Notes: generated from the sequence alone by a model not told the origin. A stretch of 64,000 bases of DNA from Geodermatophilus obscurus (GCF_900115395.1 NZ_FOWE01000005.1:248001-312000); one strand, 5' to 3'; shown: positions 35,387 through 44,664, counted from the first letter of the stretch. Made by a program: numbers and translations.

Positions 35387-35498
35387 AAGGCCCTCGGCGT
35401 GTCGGCGCGGTGAGGTGCTGGAACGGCCCTCCTGCAGGGCACCGCCGGGAGCCTGCGAGCGTCGGGGGCAGGAGGGTCATCTGTCTACGCTGGTGGGC

Positions 35499-35921
35499 AT
35501 GGTCGGGGACGCGCAGCCACCCTCTCAGGCGCGCCGGCGCGGCGCCTCCCTGGGCCTGCCCGCCGACGGACCGGGATCGCTGGCTCCCTTCGGCACCCGG
35601 GTGCTGGCCTTCCTCGTCGACGCGTTCCTGTCCGCGGTGGTCGCCGGCTTCTTCACCGCCCCCGACCTGCCCGGCAACTGGAGCCTGCTGTCCCTCGCCG
35701 TGGTGTACGTCGTCTCGCTGCTCGCCGTCGGCCAGACACCCGGCATGCGGCTGCTCGGGCTGCGGCTGGCCCACCCGCGCCCCGCGGCCCGTCTCGCCCT
35801 GTGGCGCGCGGTCGTGCGCACCGGGCTGCTGTTCCTCCTGGTGCCCGCCCTCGTCGTCGACGCCGACGGCCGCGGCCTGCACGACCGGCTCACCGACACC
35901 GCCGTCGTCCGCGACCGCTGA
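35499..35921 (+). CDS. RDD family membrane protein
   Basis: A 140-residue protein with about three hydrophobic segments. The RDD signature reads PFGTRVLAFLVDAFLSAVVA, with Arg and Asp in the first helix, followed by GQTPGMRLLGLRLAHP and a C-terminal GLHDRLTDTAVVRDR. Family members are small membrane proteins of unclear role (some act in Na+/H+ exchange). Its place divergent from glnA1 is the same as in mycobacteria. TACGCT lies 7 bases before the ATG, consistent with a leaderless mRNA. Confidence 0.85.
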   Translation: MVGDAQPPSQARRRGASLGLPADGPGSLAPFGTRVLAFLVDAFLSAVVAGFFTAPDLPGNWSLLSLAVVYVVSLLAVGQTPGMRLLGLRLAHPRPAARLALWRAVVRTGLLFLLVPALVVDADGRGLHDRLTDTAVVRDR

Positions 35922-35930
35922 CGGACCACC

Positions 35931-36470
35931 GTGCCCCCCACCGCTCCCGGGCCCGCGGCGGGACCCCGCGCGATGGCCGTGCGGCGCGAGCGGCCCGCCG
36001 AGCACGCCGCCGTCGAGGCCCTCCACCGGGCGGCGTTCCCCACGGCGGTGGAGGCGCGGCTGCTCGCCGAGCTCCGCGAGGACGTCGGCTTCCTGCCGCA
36101 CCTCTCGCTGGTGGCCGTCGAAGGCGCGGACGTCGTCGGCCACGTGATCGCCACCCGCGGCTGGGTCGAGCCCCTCGGCGCCGCCGCGCTCGGCCTCGGG
36201 CCGGTCGGTGTGCGGCCCGACCGGCAGGGGCGGGGGATCGGCACCGTGCTGGTGCACGCGCTGCTCGCCGTCGCCGAGGCGGCGGGGGAGCGGCTGGCCG
36301 TCCTGCTCGGCGACCCAACCTACTACCGGCGGTTCGGCTTCCTGCCCTCGACCGAGCTGGGCGTCGAGCCGCCGGACCCCGGCTGGGGCGCGCACTTCCA
36401 GGCCCGGGCCCTGGCCGACGGCGCCCCGCGCGGCACCTTCCGCTACGCCGCGCCCTTCGACGACCTGTAG
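35931..36470 (+). CDS. GNAT family N-acetyltransferase
   Basis: A 179-residue GNAT protein. Visible are VRRERPAEHAAVEALHRAAF, DVVGHVIATRGWVE, LGPVGVRPDRQGRGIGTVLV with the acetyl-CoA loop RQGRGIG, and a C-terminal LGDPTYYRRFGFLPSTELG typical of YjdJ/YhbS-type enzymes that acetylate small molecules or N-termini. GTG 35931 is 9 bases after the RDD stop; ATG 35973 is an alternative that removes a Pro-rich leader. Acceptor unknown. Confidence 0.82.
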   Translation: MPPTAPGPAAGPRAMAVRRERPAEHAAVEALHRAAFPTAVEARLLAELREDVGFLPHLSLVAVEGADVVGHVIATRGWVEPLGAAALGLGPVGVRPDRQGRGIGTVLVHALLAVAEAAGERLAVLLGDPTYYRRFGFLPSTELGVEPPDPGWGAHFQARALADGAPRGTFRYAAPFDDL

Positions 36471-36549
36471 CCGGCGGGGGAACCAGGCCGTCCGCATACC
36501 GGGGTCGCGGCGGCCCGGCCGGCGGTCCCGTCGGCGGTAGCGTCGCCCG

Positions 36550-38247
36550 ATGGGGCAGCGAGGCGGCCGGAGCAGGCTCGGCGATGCCGCGGCCGCGTTC
36601 GCGAGCAACACCCGGAACCGCGACCTGCGCCGCGCCCAGCTCAGCTTCCTCGGCGCGTGGACGGCCGAGTGGGCGTTCACCGTGGGACTCGGGATCGTGG
36701 CCTACCGGGACGGCGGGGCGACGGCCGTCGGACTGGTCGGTCTGCTCCGGATGGTGCCGTCCGCGGTCCTGACCCCGCTGCTGTCCCCGCTGGCCGACCG
36801 GGGACGACGGGAACGCGTCCTGGTCCTGGTGTCCACCGTCCGCGGTGTGGCCACCGCCGCGACGGCGGTCGTCGTCGGCGTGGCCGGCCCACCGCAGGTC
36901 GTATACGCGCTGGCCGTGGTGTCGACGGTCGCCGCCACCCTCTACCGGCCGGCGCACTCGGCACTGCTCCCGTCGCTGTGCCGCACCGGGTACGAGCTGG
37001 CCAGCGCGAACGTGGTGCGCGGCCTGCTGGACTCCGTCGCGACGCTGGCGGGTCCGCTGCTGGCCGCGGTGCTGCTCCGGTTCGTCGGCCTGACCGCGGT
37101 GTTCGCCGTCTCGGCGGGAGCCTCCTGCTGGGCCGCCGTCCTGCTGCTGCGGCTGCGGTACGACGCGCCGCCGCGACCGTCCGCCCCGGTGGAGGTCCAC
37201 CTGGTCGGTGAGGCGGCCGACGGCGTCCGCGCCGTCGTCCGCAACCGCGACCTGGCGCTCATCGTCGGCCTCGCCGCGGCGCAGACGTTCACCCGGGGGG
37301 CGCTGACCGTGCTCACCGTCGTGGTGGCGATCGACCTGCTGCGCACCGGCGAGCCCGGCGTCGGCACGCTCTCGGCCGCCATCGGGGCCGGTGCCGTCCT
37401 CGGCTCCCTCGCCGCCTCGCTGCTGGTCGGGACGCGCCGGCTCGGTGCCTGGTTCGCCGTCGGGGTGGCCCTGTTCGGCCTGCCGGTGACGCTCATCGGC
37501 GTCCTCCCGTACCAGGCCGCGGCGCTCGCCCTGCTGGCCTGCGTCGGCGTCGGCAACGCCCTGATCGACGTCGGGGGGTTCACGCTGCTGGCCAGGACGG
37601 CACCCGACGACGTGCTGGCGCGGGTCTTCGGCGTGCTGGAGTCCCTGGTCGCCCTGTCCACCGGGACGGGGGCCGTCGTCGCGGCGCTGGTGGTCGAGCA
37701 GGCCGGCGTGCGCACCGCGCTGCTGACGATGGGTCTGCTCGGTCCCGTCGCCGCGGCGGCCTCCTGGCACCGGCTACGGCAGCTGGACCGGTCCATCGGT
37801 GTCCGCGACCGGGACATCGACCTGCTGCGGGCCGTGGCCATGCTGGACCTGCTGCCCCTGCCGGCCATCGAGCAGCTGGCCCGCCGCATGGAGCCGGTCG
37901 CGGTGCCCGCGGGCGGCGTCGTCTTCGAGCAGGGCGACGTCGGCGACCGCTACTACGTGATCGAGTCGGGGAGCGTGGAGGTGGTCGGGGACGGGCGCGC
38001 CGTCGCGACCCTCGGTCCGGGGGAGGGGTTCGGGGAGATCGCGCTGCTCCGCAGCACCCGCCGGACGGCCACCGTCCGGGCCACCAGCGCCCTCCGGCTG
38101 CAGACGCTGCGCTCGGACCACTTCCTCCCGGTCGTCCTCGGCTACACGCCGAGCGCCCGGGAGGCGGGCACGGTCGTCGACACGATGCTCCACCGCTACG
38201 CGCCCCGGGACGCGCCCGAGCCGCCGGCCGGACGGCAGATCCCGTGA
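36550..38247 (+). CDS. MFS transporter fused to a cyclic-nucleotide-binding domain
   Basis: A 565-residue fusion. Residues about 25-415 form an MFS-type transporter (about 12 helices; LGAWTAEWAFTVGLG start, LSPLADRGRRERVLV between helices 2 and 3). Residues about 435-550 form a cNMP-binding domain with VVFEQGDVGDRYYVIESGSV and a phosphate-binding cassette FGEIALLRSTRRTATVRA (about 494-510) that keeps the Gly-Glu and Arg expected for ligand contact. The transporter is therefore likely gated or otherwise controlled by cAMP or cGMP; the cargo is unknown. TAGCGT sits 6 bases before the ATG. A cyclase-like DUF2652 gene follows 55 bases downstream. Confidence 0.85.
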   Translation: MGQRGGRSRLGDAAAAFASNTRNRDLRRAQLSFLGAWTAEWAFTVGLGIVAYRDGGATAVGLVGLLRMVPSAVLTPLLSPLADRGRRERVLVLVSTVRGVATAATAVVVGVAGPPQVVYALAVVSTVAATLYRPAHSALLPSLCRTGYELASANVVRGLLDSVATLAGPLLAAVLLRFVGLTAVFAVSAGASCWAAVLLLRLRYDAPPRPSAPVEVHLVGEAADGVRAVVRNRDLALIVGLAAAQTFTRGALTVLTVVVAIDLLRTGEPGVGTLSAAIGAGAVLGSLAASLLVGTRRLGAWFAVGVALFGLPVTLIGVLPYQAAALALLACVGVGNALIDVGGFTLLARTAPDDVLARVFGVLESLVALSTGTGAVVAALVVEQAGVRTALLTMGLLGPVAAAASWHRLRQLDRSIGVRDRDIDLLRAVAMLDLLPLPAIEQLARRMEPVAVPAGGVVFEQGDVGDRYYVIESGSVEVVGDGRAVATLGPGEGFGEIALLRSTRRTATVRATSALRLQTLRSDHFLPVVLGYTPSAREAGTVVDTMLHRYAPRDAPEPPAGRQIP

Positions 38248-38302
38248 CGACGCCCGGGGCCGGAGCGGGCACCGGCGGGGCCTGCGCCCGCTAGCGTGTC
38301 CC

Positions 38303-39019
38303 ATGGCGTCCGGACGTGCACTGCTCCTGATCGCCGACATCGGCGGCTACACCGACTACATGGGCTCGCACCGGATGAGCCTCGCGCACGCCGAGGTGAA
38401 CACCGGGCGGCTGCTGGAACAGGTGGTCGACGCCGCCCGCGGTTTCGACCTGGTCGAGATCGAGGGCGACGCGGCCTTCCTCGTCCGCCGCGCCGACACG
38501 CTCGGCGGCGGCGCCGCCCTCGCCGCCACCACGGACGCCGCCGTCGCGATGCACCGCGCGTTCCACCGCGAGCGGCACTACGTCGTGAGCAACCTGTGCC
38601 CGTGCAACGGCTGCACCGAGGCGAGCAACCTGACGCTGAAGTTCGTCGCCCACGTCGGCGAGGTCGCCACCCAGACCATCCGGCAGCGGCGCAAGCTCGT
38701 CGGGATCGACGTCATCCAGGTCCACCGGATGCTGAAGAACCCGGTGGACATCCCCGAGTACGTGCTCTTCTCCGACGAGCTCTACCGGGCCGGCGGGACC
38801 CCGCCGCCGGACCCCGCCCACGAGATCTCGCAGGACCTCGAGGGGATCGGCCCCGTCCGCGAGTGGTTCGTCGACGTCGCGGAGCTCGCGGGTCCCCTCC
38901 CGCCGCCGCCGGCGCCGTCCTGGCGTGGACGCCTCGGGCGGACGGTCGGTGTCGCCGGGGCCGGCATGCCCTACATGCTCGGCCTGCGGCGCCGGCGCCG
39001 TCCGGCTCCCGCGCTCTGA
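38303..39019 (+). CDS. DUF2652 protein, class III cyclase-like
   Basis: A 238-residue protein of the DUF2652 family, a divergent branch of the class III nucleotide cyclase superfamily. The two metal-binding Asp positions can be placed: Asp12 in LIADIGGYTDYM and Asp56 in EIEGDAAFLV, 44 apart as in known cyclases. A Cys motif (CPCNGC, 99-104) and GIDVIQVHRMLKNPVDIP follow; the last stretch lacks the Asn of the usual cyclase site. Activity is therefore unproven. The Pro-rich tail has a hydrophobic end (VAGAGMPYMLGL). TAGCGT lies 5 bases before the ATG. The upstream neighbour carries a cyclic-nucleotide-binding domain. Confidence 0.75.
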   Translation: MASGRALLLIADIGGYTDYMGSHRMSLAHAEVNTGRLLEQVVDAARGFDLVEIEGDAAFLVRRADTLGGGAALAATTDAAVAMHRAFHRERHYVVSNLCPCNGCTEASNLTLKFVAHVGEVATQTIRQRRKLVGIDVIQVHRMLKNPVDIPEYVLFSDELYRAGGTPPPDPAHEISQDLEGIGPVREWFVDVAELAGPLPPPPAPSWRGRLGRTVGVAGAGMPYMLGLRRRRRPAPAL

Positions 39020-39042
39020 CCCCGTCGGCGGCACCGACGGGG
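39020..39042. terminator. Hairpin terminator
   Basis: Perfect 9-bp stem (39020-39028 with 39034-39042), 5-base loop, directly after the stop of the DUF2652 gene and before the convergent DUF4191 gene. No U-run. Confidence 0.55.
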
Positions 39043-39085
39043 AGCCGCGCCGGCGGCCGGGCGGTGCTCCCGTCCGCGCAGGTCG

Positions 39086-40030
39086 TCAGCGGCGGCGGAC
39101 CTGCCGCTGGCTGACCGTCATCTGCTTGCCGCCGGGCAGCGGGCCACCGGGGACCGGCATCCGCGCCCCGCCGAGCGCCGCCATGCGCTTGCCGAGGGTG
39201 TTGACCTCCCCGGCCGACAGGTTCCGGGGCAGCTTCATCACGTGGGTGCTGAGCTTGCGCAGCGGGACCTGCCCCTCCTCGTCGCCCACCATGACGTCGT
39301 AGATCGGGGTGTCGCCGACGATGCGCGCGATCTTCTTCTTCTCCTGCGCCAGCAGGCTCCGCACCCGGGTGGGGGAGCCCTCGGCGACGAGGATGATCCC
39401 GGGCCGGCCGAGCACCCGGTGGACGGCGTCGAGCTGGGCGGTGCCGGCGACCCCGGCGCTGACCCGCCAGTCGCCCCGCATGCCCTCGAGCACCCACGCC
39501 GCCGCGCCGGGCTGGCCCTCCACCTGGCGGTAGGCCGAGCCCTGCGCGCGGCGGCCGAAGACGATCATGGCCGCCAGCACGCCGGTGATGACCGCCAGCG
39601 GCAGCAGGAGGAACGGCGCGCCGAAGAGGATGGCCAGCAGCTCGACGGCGCCGGCCACCACCACGAAGGCGATGAGCATCAGCCACGGCAGCTTGGGGTC
39701 GTTCTTGCGCGTCAGCGAGTAGGCCTGCTTGATCATGCGGGCCTGGTTGCCGAGCTTCTTCAGGCGGCCCACCTTCGGCTTGCCGTCCTTGCCGAGCTTC
39801 GGGGGCTTGGCCGGCTTGCCGGGCTTGGCGGCACCGCCCGCGGTCGCCCCGGAGGCGGTGGCACCGGAGGCGGTGGCACCGGAGGCGGTCGCACCGGAGG
39901 CGGTGGCACCGGATGCGGTCGCACCGGACGCGGTGGCACCGCCCGTGGTCCGGCTCCGTCCGGTCGTCCCGGGACCGCGCCCGGCCTTCCCGGTGGGCGC
40001 GGCGGGACCTGTGGGCTTGCTGCGTGCCAT
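39086..40030 (-). CDS. DUF4191 membrane protein with GATAS repeats
   Basis: A 314-residue protein matching M. tuberculosis Rv2219 in position (next to lipA). A low-complexity N-terminus holds seven GATAS/GATAG pentapeptides (about residues 29-63), then a Lys/Pro-rich stretch (GKPAKPPKLGKDGKPK), two membrane helices (PKLPWLMLIAFVVVAGAVEL; then LLPLAVITGVLAAMIVF) and a DUF4191 domain with GWVLEGMRGDWRV-like and RPGIILVAEGSPTRV. ATG 40030 gives MARSKPTG. Function unknown. The repeat is encoded by 15-bp units (39846-39950). lipA lies 51 bases upstream. Confidence 0.82.
   Translation of the reverse strand: MARSKPTGPAAPTGKAGRGPGTTGRSRTTGGATASGATASGATASGATASGATASGATASGATAGGAAKPGKPAKPPKLGKDGKPKVGRLKKLGNQARMIKQAYSLTRKNDPKLPWLMLIAFVVVAGAVELLAILFGAPFLLLPLAVITGVLAAMIVFGRRAQGSAYRQVEGQPGAAAWVLEGMRGDWRVSAGVAGTAQLDAVHRVLGRPGIILVAEGSPTRVRSLLAQEKKKIARIVGDTPIYDVMVGDEEGQVPLRKLSTHVMKLPRNLSAGEVNTLGKRMAALGGARMPVPGGPLPGGKQMTVSQRQVRRR
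39846..39950. repeat. 15-bp tandem coding repeat (GATAS)n
   Basis: Six close copies of a 15-base unit GCACCGGAGGCGGTG (39846-39935) plus a degenerate seventh to 39950, encoding GATAS on the minus strand. Copies 2, 3 and 4 differ by a single base, so this looks like recent expansion. Confidence 0.85.
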
Positions 40031-40081
40031 GTCCCCAGGATAGGGGCGCGGGAGCGCACTCCCGGTGGGCACGCGGGCCGA

Positions 40082-41068
40082 TCAGCCCCGAGGGGTCAGC
40101 CCGCGCGCCTCGACGGCCTGCTGGTAGAGCCGGCCGGCCCGGTAGGAACTGCGCACGAGCGGCCCGGCCAGCACCCCCGGGAAGCCGATCTCCTCGGCCT
40201 GCTGCTGGAAGCCGACGAACTCGTCGGGCTTGACCCAGCGGACCACGGGGTGGTGACGGGGTGAGGGGCGCAGGTACTGGGTGATGGTCAGCAGGTCGCA
40301 GCCGGCCTCGTGCAGGGCCCGCATGGTCTCCACGACCTCCTCCGGCTCCTCGCCCATGCCGAGGATGAGGTTGGACTTGGTGACCAGGCCGGCCTCGCGG
40401 GCGGCGGTGATGACCGCCAGCGACCGCTCGAAACGGAAGCCGGGCCGGATCCGCTTGAAGATGCGCGGCACCGTCTCGACGTTGTGCGCGAGCACCTCGG
40501 GCCGGGAGGAGAAGACCTCGGCGAGCTGGGCGGGGTCGGCGTTGAAGTCGGGGATGAGCAGCTCGACGCCGCAGCCGGGGACGGCGGCGTGGATCCGGCG
40601 GACGGTCTCGGCGTAGAGCCAGGCTCCGCCGTCGGGCAGGTCGTCGCGGGCGACGCCGGTCACCGTGGCGTAGCGCAGCTGCATCGTGGCGACGCTCTCG
40701 GCGACCCGACGCGGCTCGTCGGCGTCGAAGTCGGCCGGCTTGCCGGTGTCGATCTGGCAGAAGTCGCAGCGCCGGGTGCACTGGTCACCGCCGATGAGGA
40801 AGGTCGCCTCCCGGTCCTCCCAGCACTCGTAGATGTTGGGGCAGCCGGCCTCCTCGCACACCGTGTGCAGGCCCTCGCGGCGGACCAGCGACCGCAGCTG
40901 GGTGAACTCCGGGCCCGTCTTGAGCCGCGTCTTGATCCACTCCGGCTTGCGCTCGATCGGCACCTGGCTGTTGCGCACCTCCAGGCGGAGCAGCTTGCGG
41001 CCGGCCGGCTCGATCACGGCGGGGGAGGACGCGGCAGGAGAGGGAGTGGGGACCGCCGTCTCGCTCAT
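40082..41068 (-). CDS. lipA: Lipoyl synthase
   Basis: LipA (328 residues), a radical SAM enzyme that inserts two sulfur atoms into the octanoyl group on lipoyl domains. The auxiliary cluster is bound by [12 protein letters not shown] (Cys-4-Cys-5-Cys) and the SAM cluster by CTRRCDFC (Cys-3-Cys-2-Cys). The C-terminal Ser ligand is in LVRSSYRAG. Length is normal. ATG 41068 (MSETAVPTP) is preferred; a GTG at 41077 is possible. Unlike in mycobacteria, lipB is not adjacent but lies 7 kb away at 48152, with leuS and two other genes between. Confidence 0.96.
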   Translation of the reverse strand: MSETAVPTPSPAASSPAVIEPAGRKLLRLEVRNSQVPIERKPEWIKTRLKTGPEFTQLRSLVRREGLHTVCEEAGCPNIYECWEDREATFLIGGDQCTRRCDFCQIDTGKPADFDADEPRRVAESVATMQLRYATVTGVARDDLPDGGAWLYAETVRRIHAAVPGCGVELLIPDFNADPAQLAEVFSSRPEVLAHNVETVPRIFKRIRPGFRFERSLAVITAAREAGLVTKSNLILGMGEEPEEVVETMRALHEAGCDLLTITQYLRPSPRHHPVVRWVKPDEFVGFQQQAEEIGFPGVLAGPLVRSSYRAGRLYQQAVEARGLTPRG

Positions 41069-41093
41069 GACCTGCACGGTACCCCTGGACGCA

Positions 41094-41131
41094 CGCCGCC
41101 CCCGCGGCCTCGGGAGGCGGCGGGGGCGGCG
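41094..41131 (-). terminator. Hairpin terminator
   Basis: Perfect 12-bp stem (41094-41105 with 41120-41131) and a 14-base loop, 20 bases past the stop of the Ala-rich membrane protein and upstream of lipA. No U-run. Confidence 0.55.
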
Positions 41132-41151
41132 GGGAACGGGTCGCGGACGGC

Positions 41152-42264
41152 TCAGGCCTGGCCGGCCGCCGGGCCCGCGGTCGGGCCCTCGGTGGAGCCG
41201 CCACCACCGCTGGTGAACGGCTCGGGAGCGGTCTGCGTGGGGTCGGTGGCGCCGGCGTCGTCGTCACCGGCCACGTTCTGGGCGTCACGGATGCCCATGT
41301 CGGACTCGGCGGGCGCCGAGTCGCCGGACACGAACATGGCGTCGGAGACGGTCTTGCCGGACTGGTCGCTGCTCGGGGAGCTGGGCACGGGGTCCTCTCG
41401 GTAGCTCGGGACGGGCCCGTCGCCGGTGGGGGCCGGCGTCCACGGGTCCTCCTTCCGGCGGCGCAGGAAGGCGAAGGTGGCCGCACCGACGGCGAGGGCG
41501 ACGAGCACCCACGGCCAGCGGCGTGACGAGGTGTCCGTACCCACCTGCCGCCGGACCTTCGCAAGGGTCTTCGAAGACTTCCGCTTCGTCTTCCGCTTCC
41601 CCGTGCCGACGCTCGTCACCGTGCCGCCGACCAGCTCGGCGCGGCGCGCCTCCAGCTCGCCGAGGGCGGTGCCGACGCCGGCGACCAGGCTGTCGCGGGC
41701 GGAGCCGAGCGCCGGCCCGACGGTGTCGCGGGCGGCCGCCACGCGCGGTGCGACCTCGGTGGCCAGCGCGTGGCGGGTCGCCTCCTGCGCGGCCTCGAGG
41801 TGGGGGGCGAGGTCGGTGGCGGCCTTCACCGCGGCGGCGCCGACGGCGGCGAGCGCCGAGGTGACCGCGGGACCGGCGGACTCGCGGGCCGCCACCACGC
41901 GGGGGGTGAGGACCTCGACGGCGGCGTCGACCCTCTCGCGGGCCAGCTCCAGCGCCGGCGTGGTGGCGCCGCGGGCGGCCTCCACGCGCGGGGCCAGCGC
42001 CTCGCGGGCGGAGGCCACCACGGGCGCGGTGGCCGCGACGGCCGCGGCCAACCGCGGGGCGACGGCGACGCGGGCGGCGTCGAGGACCGGCCCGGCCACC
42101 TCGCGCGCGGCGTCGACGCGGGGTGCCAGCTGCTCCACGGCGGCGAGGCGGGCCTCGGTGACCGCGGCGCCGAGGTGGGCCAGGCCCTCCTGGAGCTCGG
42201 CCCCGATCACCTGGCCGCGGGACTCGGGTCCGAGGGCCGGCACACGGGACTGGGAGCGGAACAC
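41152..42264 (-). CDS. Alanine-rich repeat membrane protein
   Basis: A 370-residue protein, no known family recognised. Residues about 20-210 consist of imperfect helical repeats with the theme APRVxAAREAxGPA (such as [15 protein letters not shown] and [15 protein letters not shown]), Ala-rich and amphipathic, like a long coiled or apolipoprotein-type rod. A basic Lys/Arg stretch ([11 protein letters not shown]) precedes one membrane helix ([19 protein letters not shown], about 255-275) followed by RRRKEDPW and an acidic/Gly-rich tail. This is probably a cytoplasmic or periplasmic rod anchored to the membrane. GTG 42264 follows a GGAGGTG. Confidence 0.65.
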   Translation of the reverse strand: MFRSQSRVPALGPESRGQVIGAELQEGLAHLGAAVTEARLAAVEQLAPRVDAAREVAGPVLDAARVAVAPRLAAAVAATAPVVASAREALAPRVEAARGATTPALELARERVDAAVEVLTPRVVAARESAGPAVTSALAAVGAAAVKAATDLAPHLEAAQEATRHALATEVAPRVAAARDTVGPALGSARDSLVAGVGTALGELEARRAELVGGTVTSVGTGKRKTKRKSSKTLAKVRRQVGTDTSSRRWPWVLVALAVGAATFAFLRRRKEDPWTPAPTGDGPVPSYREDPVPSSPSSDQSGKTVSDAMFVSGDSAPAESDMGIRDAQNVAGDDDAGATDPTQTAPEPFTSGGGGSTEGPTAGPAAGQA

Positions 42265-42348
42265 GGGATCGCACCTCCGGGTAGATCGACTCCGGCCATC
42301 CTGCCCGCTCCGCCGGGACAGCACACCCCCGGACCCCGCCCGGGACCG

Positions 42349-44664
42349 TCAGACGGTGGGCACGAGCGGCAGCCGCTCCGCGGCCAGCCAGCGCAGCAGG
42401 TCCCCGACCGGCATCGGCCGGGCCACGGCGTAGCCCTGCGCGACGTCGCAGCCCAGCTCGGCCAGGCGCCGGGCGGTGACGACGTCCTCGACGCCCTCGG
42501 CGACCAGGCTCAGGCCGAGGTCGTGGGCGAGGGCCACGGTGTGCCGCACGATCGCGGCGGCCCGCTCGTCGTCGGCGACGTCGCAGGTGAGGCTGCGGTC
42601 GAGCTTGAGCTCGTCGGCGGGCAGCCGGCGCAGGTAGGCCAGCGAGCTGTACCCGGTGCCGTAGTCGTCGATCGAGGTGCGCACGCCCAGGCGCCGCAGC
42701 TCCCCGAGCACCGTGCGGCCGCGCTCGGGGTCGGCCATGAGGGTGTCCTCGACCAGCTCGAGGGTCAGCGCCGCCGCGGGCAGGCCCCGGCGGGCCAGCT
42801 TCTCGGCGACCTTGCGCGGCAGGTCGAGGTCGGCGACGTTGGCCGCCGACAGGTTCACCGACACCGGCACGCCGTGGTCGTCCCACCACCGCGCCACCGC
42901 GTCCAGCGAGCGCTCCAGGACGGTGTCGGTGAGCGGGCGCAGCAGCCCGGCCTGCTCGGCGGCGGGCAGCACCTGCGCGGGGCCGACCAGCCCGCGGACC
43001 GGGTGGTGCCAGCGCAGCAGGGCCTCGACGCCGACCACCCGGCCGTCGTCCATGGCGACCTGCGGCTGCAGGTGCACGTCGAGCTCGTCGCGGACGAGGG
43101 CGGTGCGCAGCTCCTCCATCGTCCGCAGCCGCTCGCCCGAGCCGCTCGAGGGGTCGGGGACGTACACGTGCACGCCGGTGCGCTCGGTCTTGGCCGCGTA
43201 CATCGCGACGTCGGCGCAGCGCAGCAGCTCCTGCACGTCGTCGGCAGGCACCGGCGCCGTCGAGACGCCGATGCTCACCCCCACGTGCAGCCGGATGCCG
43301 TCGACGGCGAACGGCTGGCGCAGCAGGTCGTGCACGACGCCGGCGCGCTCGGCGGCGGTGTCGAGGTCGGCGGCGGGCAGCAGGACGGCGAACTCGTCAC
43401 CGCCGAGGCGGGCCAGGACCTCGCCGGGGCGCAGCGCCGGGGCCAGGCGCGGGCCGACCTGGCGCAGCAGCTCGTCGCCGGCGCCGTGACCGAGGCTGTC
43501 GTTGACCTCCTTGAAGCCGTCGAGGTCGAGCAGGAGCAGGGCCGCGGGGCGAGCGGTGGTGGCCGCGGCGACGACGCTGCGGGCGGTCTCGAGCAGGGCG
43601 CGGCGGTTGGGCAGCTCGGTCAGCTCGTCGGTGCGCGCCTCCTGGCGGACGGTCGCGAACGAGCTGACCTCGCGGAAGGTGACCGCCGTGCGGGCCAGCG
43701 CGGCGAGCACGCAGCCGACGGCGAGCCAGCCGGCGGTGCTCGGCAGCTGGTCGCCGTAGCCGGCGGCGAGCACGGCCAGGGCGGCGAGCGTGCCGGCCAG
43801 CGGCAGGGCGACCAGGCGCCAGGTGATGCGGACCCCGCCGTCGTCCTCGCGCGGCCGCGGGTCGCCGGTGGTCCGCTGCGCGGCGACCGCGGCGCACAGC
43901 ACGCCGGCCAGCCACAGCAGCTCGAGCGGGCCGCCGTCGGTGTAGCGGTCGGCGACGCTGAGGGCGAACAGGGCGGCGTCGGCGACGCAGAAGAGGGCCA
44001 CCGCCCCGCCGGCCAGCACCAGCGTGCGGTCCAGGTGGACGCCGAGGATGGCGCCCACGCCGGCCAGCAGCGCCAGCAGCAGCACGTCGGCCGCGGGCCA
44101 GGCGACCTGCATGACCGAGACCTGGCCGTCGCCGGTCAGGTAGGGGCCGAGCAGGAAGCCGGCGCCGACCGCGGACGCGCCGAGGGCGCCGACGACGCCG
44201 TCGAGCCACATGCTCGGCAGGAAGCGGGTCACGCGGGCGCGGATGAGGACGAACAGCGCGACGTAGAGGCTGCCGTAGGCGACCGCCACGCAGGCGTCGG
44301 CGACCGGCGACGGCGTGGTGCCGGCCTGGCCGGTCTCCACGATCCGGGCCACGTTGCCGACGGCGCCGACGAGCAGCGACGTCGCCATCGCCCGCCACGC
44401 CACCGCCTCGCGCGGCGCGGTGCGGGCGGTCAGCCAGCAGGCGGCACCCGCGGCCACCCACGGCACGTGGTAGACGACCAGGTCGTAGAACAGGTCCCAC
44501 GCCCGTCCGCCCGGCCGCGGGCCGGTGCCCGTGGCGAACACGGCCACGCCGAGCACCGCGACGACGAGGAGGAGGTCGCGCGGACGGGTCGGCAGGCGAG
44601 GACGGGGGGACACCGCTTCTGGGCGCACGGGTACTGCATCGGCGGCTCCCGCTCGGGTGTGCAC
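42349..44664 (-). CDS. Membrane GGDEF-EAL protein
   Basis: A 771-residue protein. Eight or so membrane helices (about 25-310) precede a GGDEF domain (LTELPNRRALLETARS, DLDGFKEVNDSLGHGAGDE, LARLGGDEFAVLLP, intact signature) and an EAL domain. EAL residues include VEALLRWHHPV, LTLELVEDTLM, SIDDYGTGYSSL and ELKLDRSL, all as in active phosphodiesterases. It could make or break cyclic di-GMP or switch between both. GTG 44664 is taken as start, with later GTGs possible. It is divergent from the leuS leader. Confidence 0.85.
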   Translation of the reverse strand: MHTRAGAADAVPVRPEAVSPRPRLPTRPRDLLLVVAVLGVAVFATGTGPRPGGRAWDLFYDLVVYHVPWVAAGAACWLTARTAPREAVAWRAMATSLLVGAVGNVARIVETGQAGTTPSPVADACVAVAYGSLYVALFVLIRARVTRFLPSMWLDGVVGALGASAVGAGFLLGPYLTGDGQVSVMQVAWPAADVLLLALLAGVGAILGVHLDRTLVLAGGAVALFCVADAALFALSVADRYTDGGPLELLWLAGVLCAAVAAQRTTGDPRPREDDGGVRITWRLVALPLAGTLAALAVLAAGYGDQLPSTAGWLAVGCVLAALARTAVTFREVSSFATVRQEARTDELTELPNRRALLETARSVVAAATTARPAALLLLDLDGFKEVNDSLGHGAGDELLRQVGPRLAPALRPGEVLARLGGDEFAVLLPAADLDTAAERAGVVHDLLRQPFAVDGIRLHVGVSIGVSTAPVPADDVQELLRCADVAMYAAKTERTGVHVYVPDPSSGSGERLRTMEELRTALVRDELDVHLQPQVAMDDGRVVGVEALLRWHHPVRGLVGPAQVLPAAEQAGLLRPLTDTVLERSLDAVARWWDDHGVPVSVNLSAANVADLDLPRKVAEKLARRGLPAAALTLELVEDTLMADPERGRTVLGELRRLGVRTSIDDYGTGYSSLAYLRRLPADELKLDRSLTCDVADDERAAAIVRHTVALAHDLGLSLVAEGVEDVVTARRLAELGCDVAQGYAVARPMPVGDLLRWLAAERLPLVPTV

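Noticed and set aside
38303-39019. Calling the DUF2652 protein an adenylate cyclase
   Set aside because: Metal-site Asp residues are present, but the catalytic Asn position is not conserved and the family has no shown activity that I can rely on.
39846-39950. CRISPR-like repeat array
   Set aside because: Units are 15 bp without spacers and lie in frame in a DUF4191 gene. No cas gene is present.
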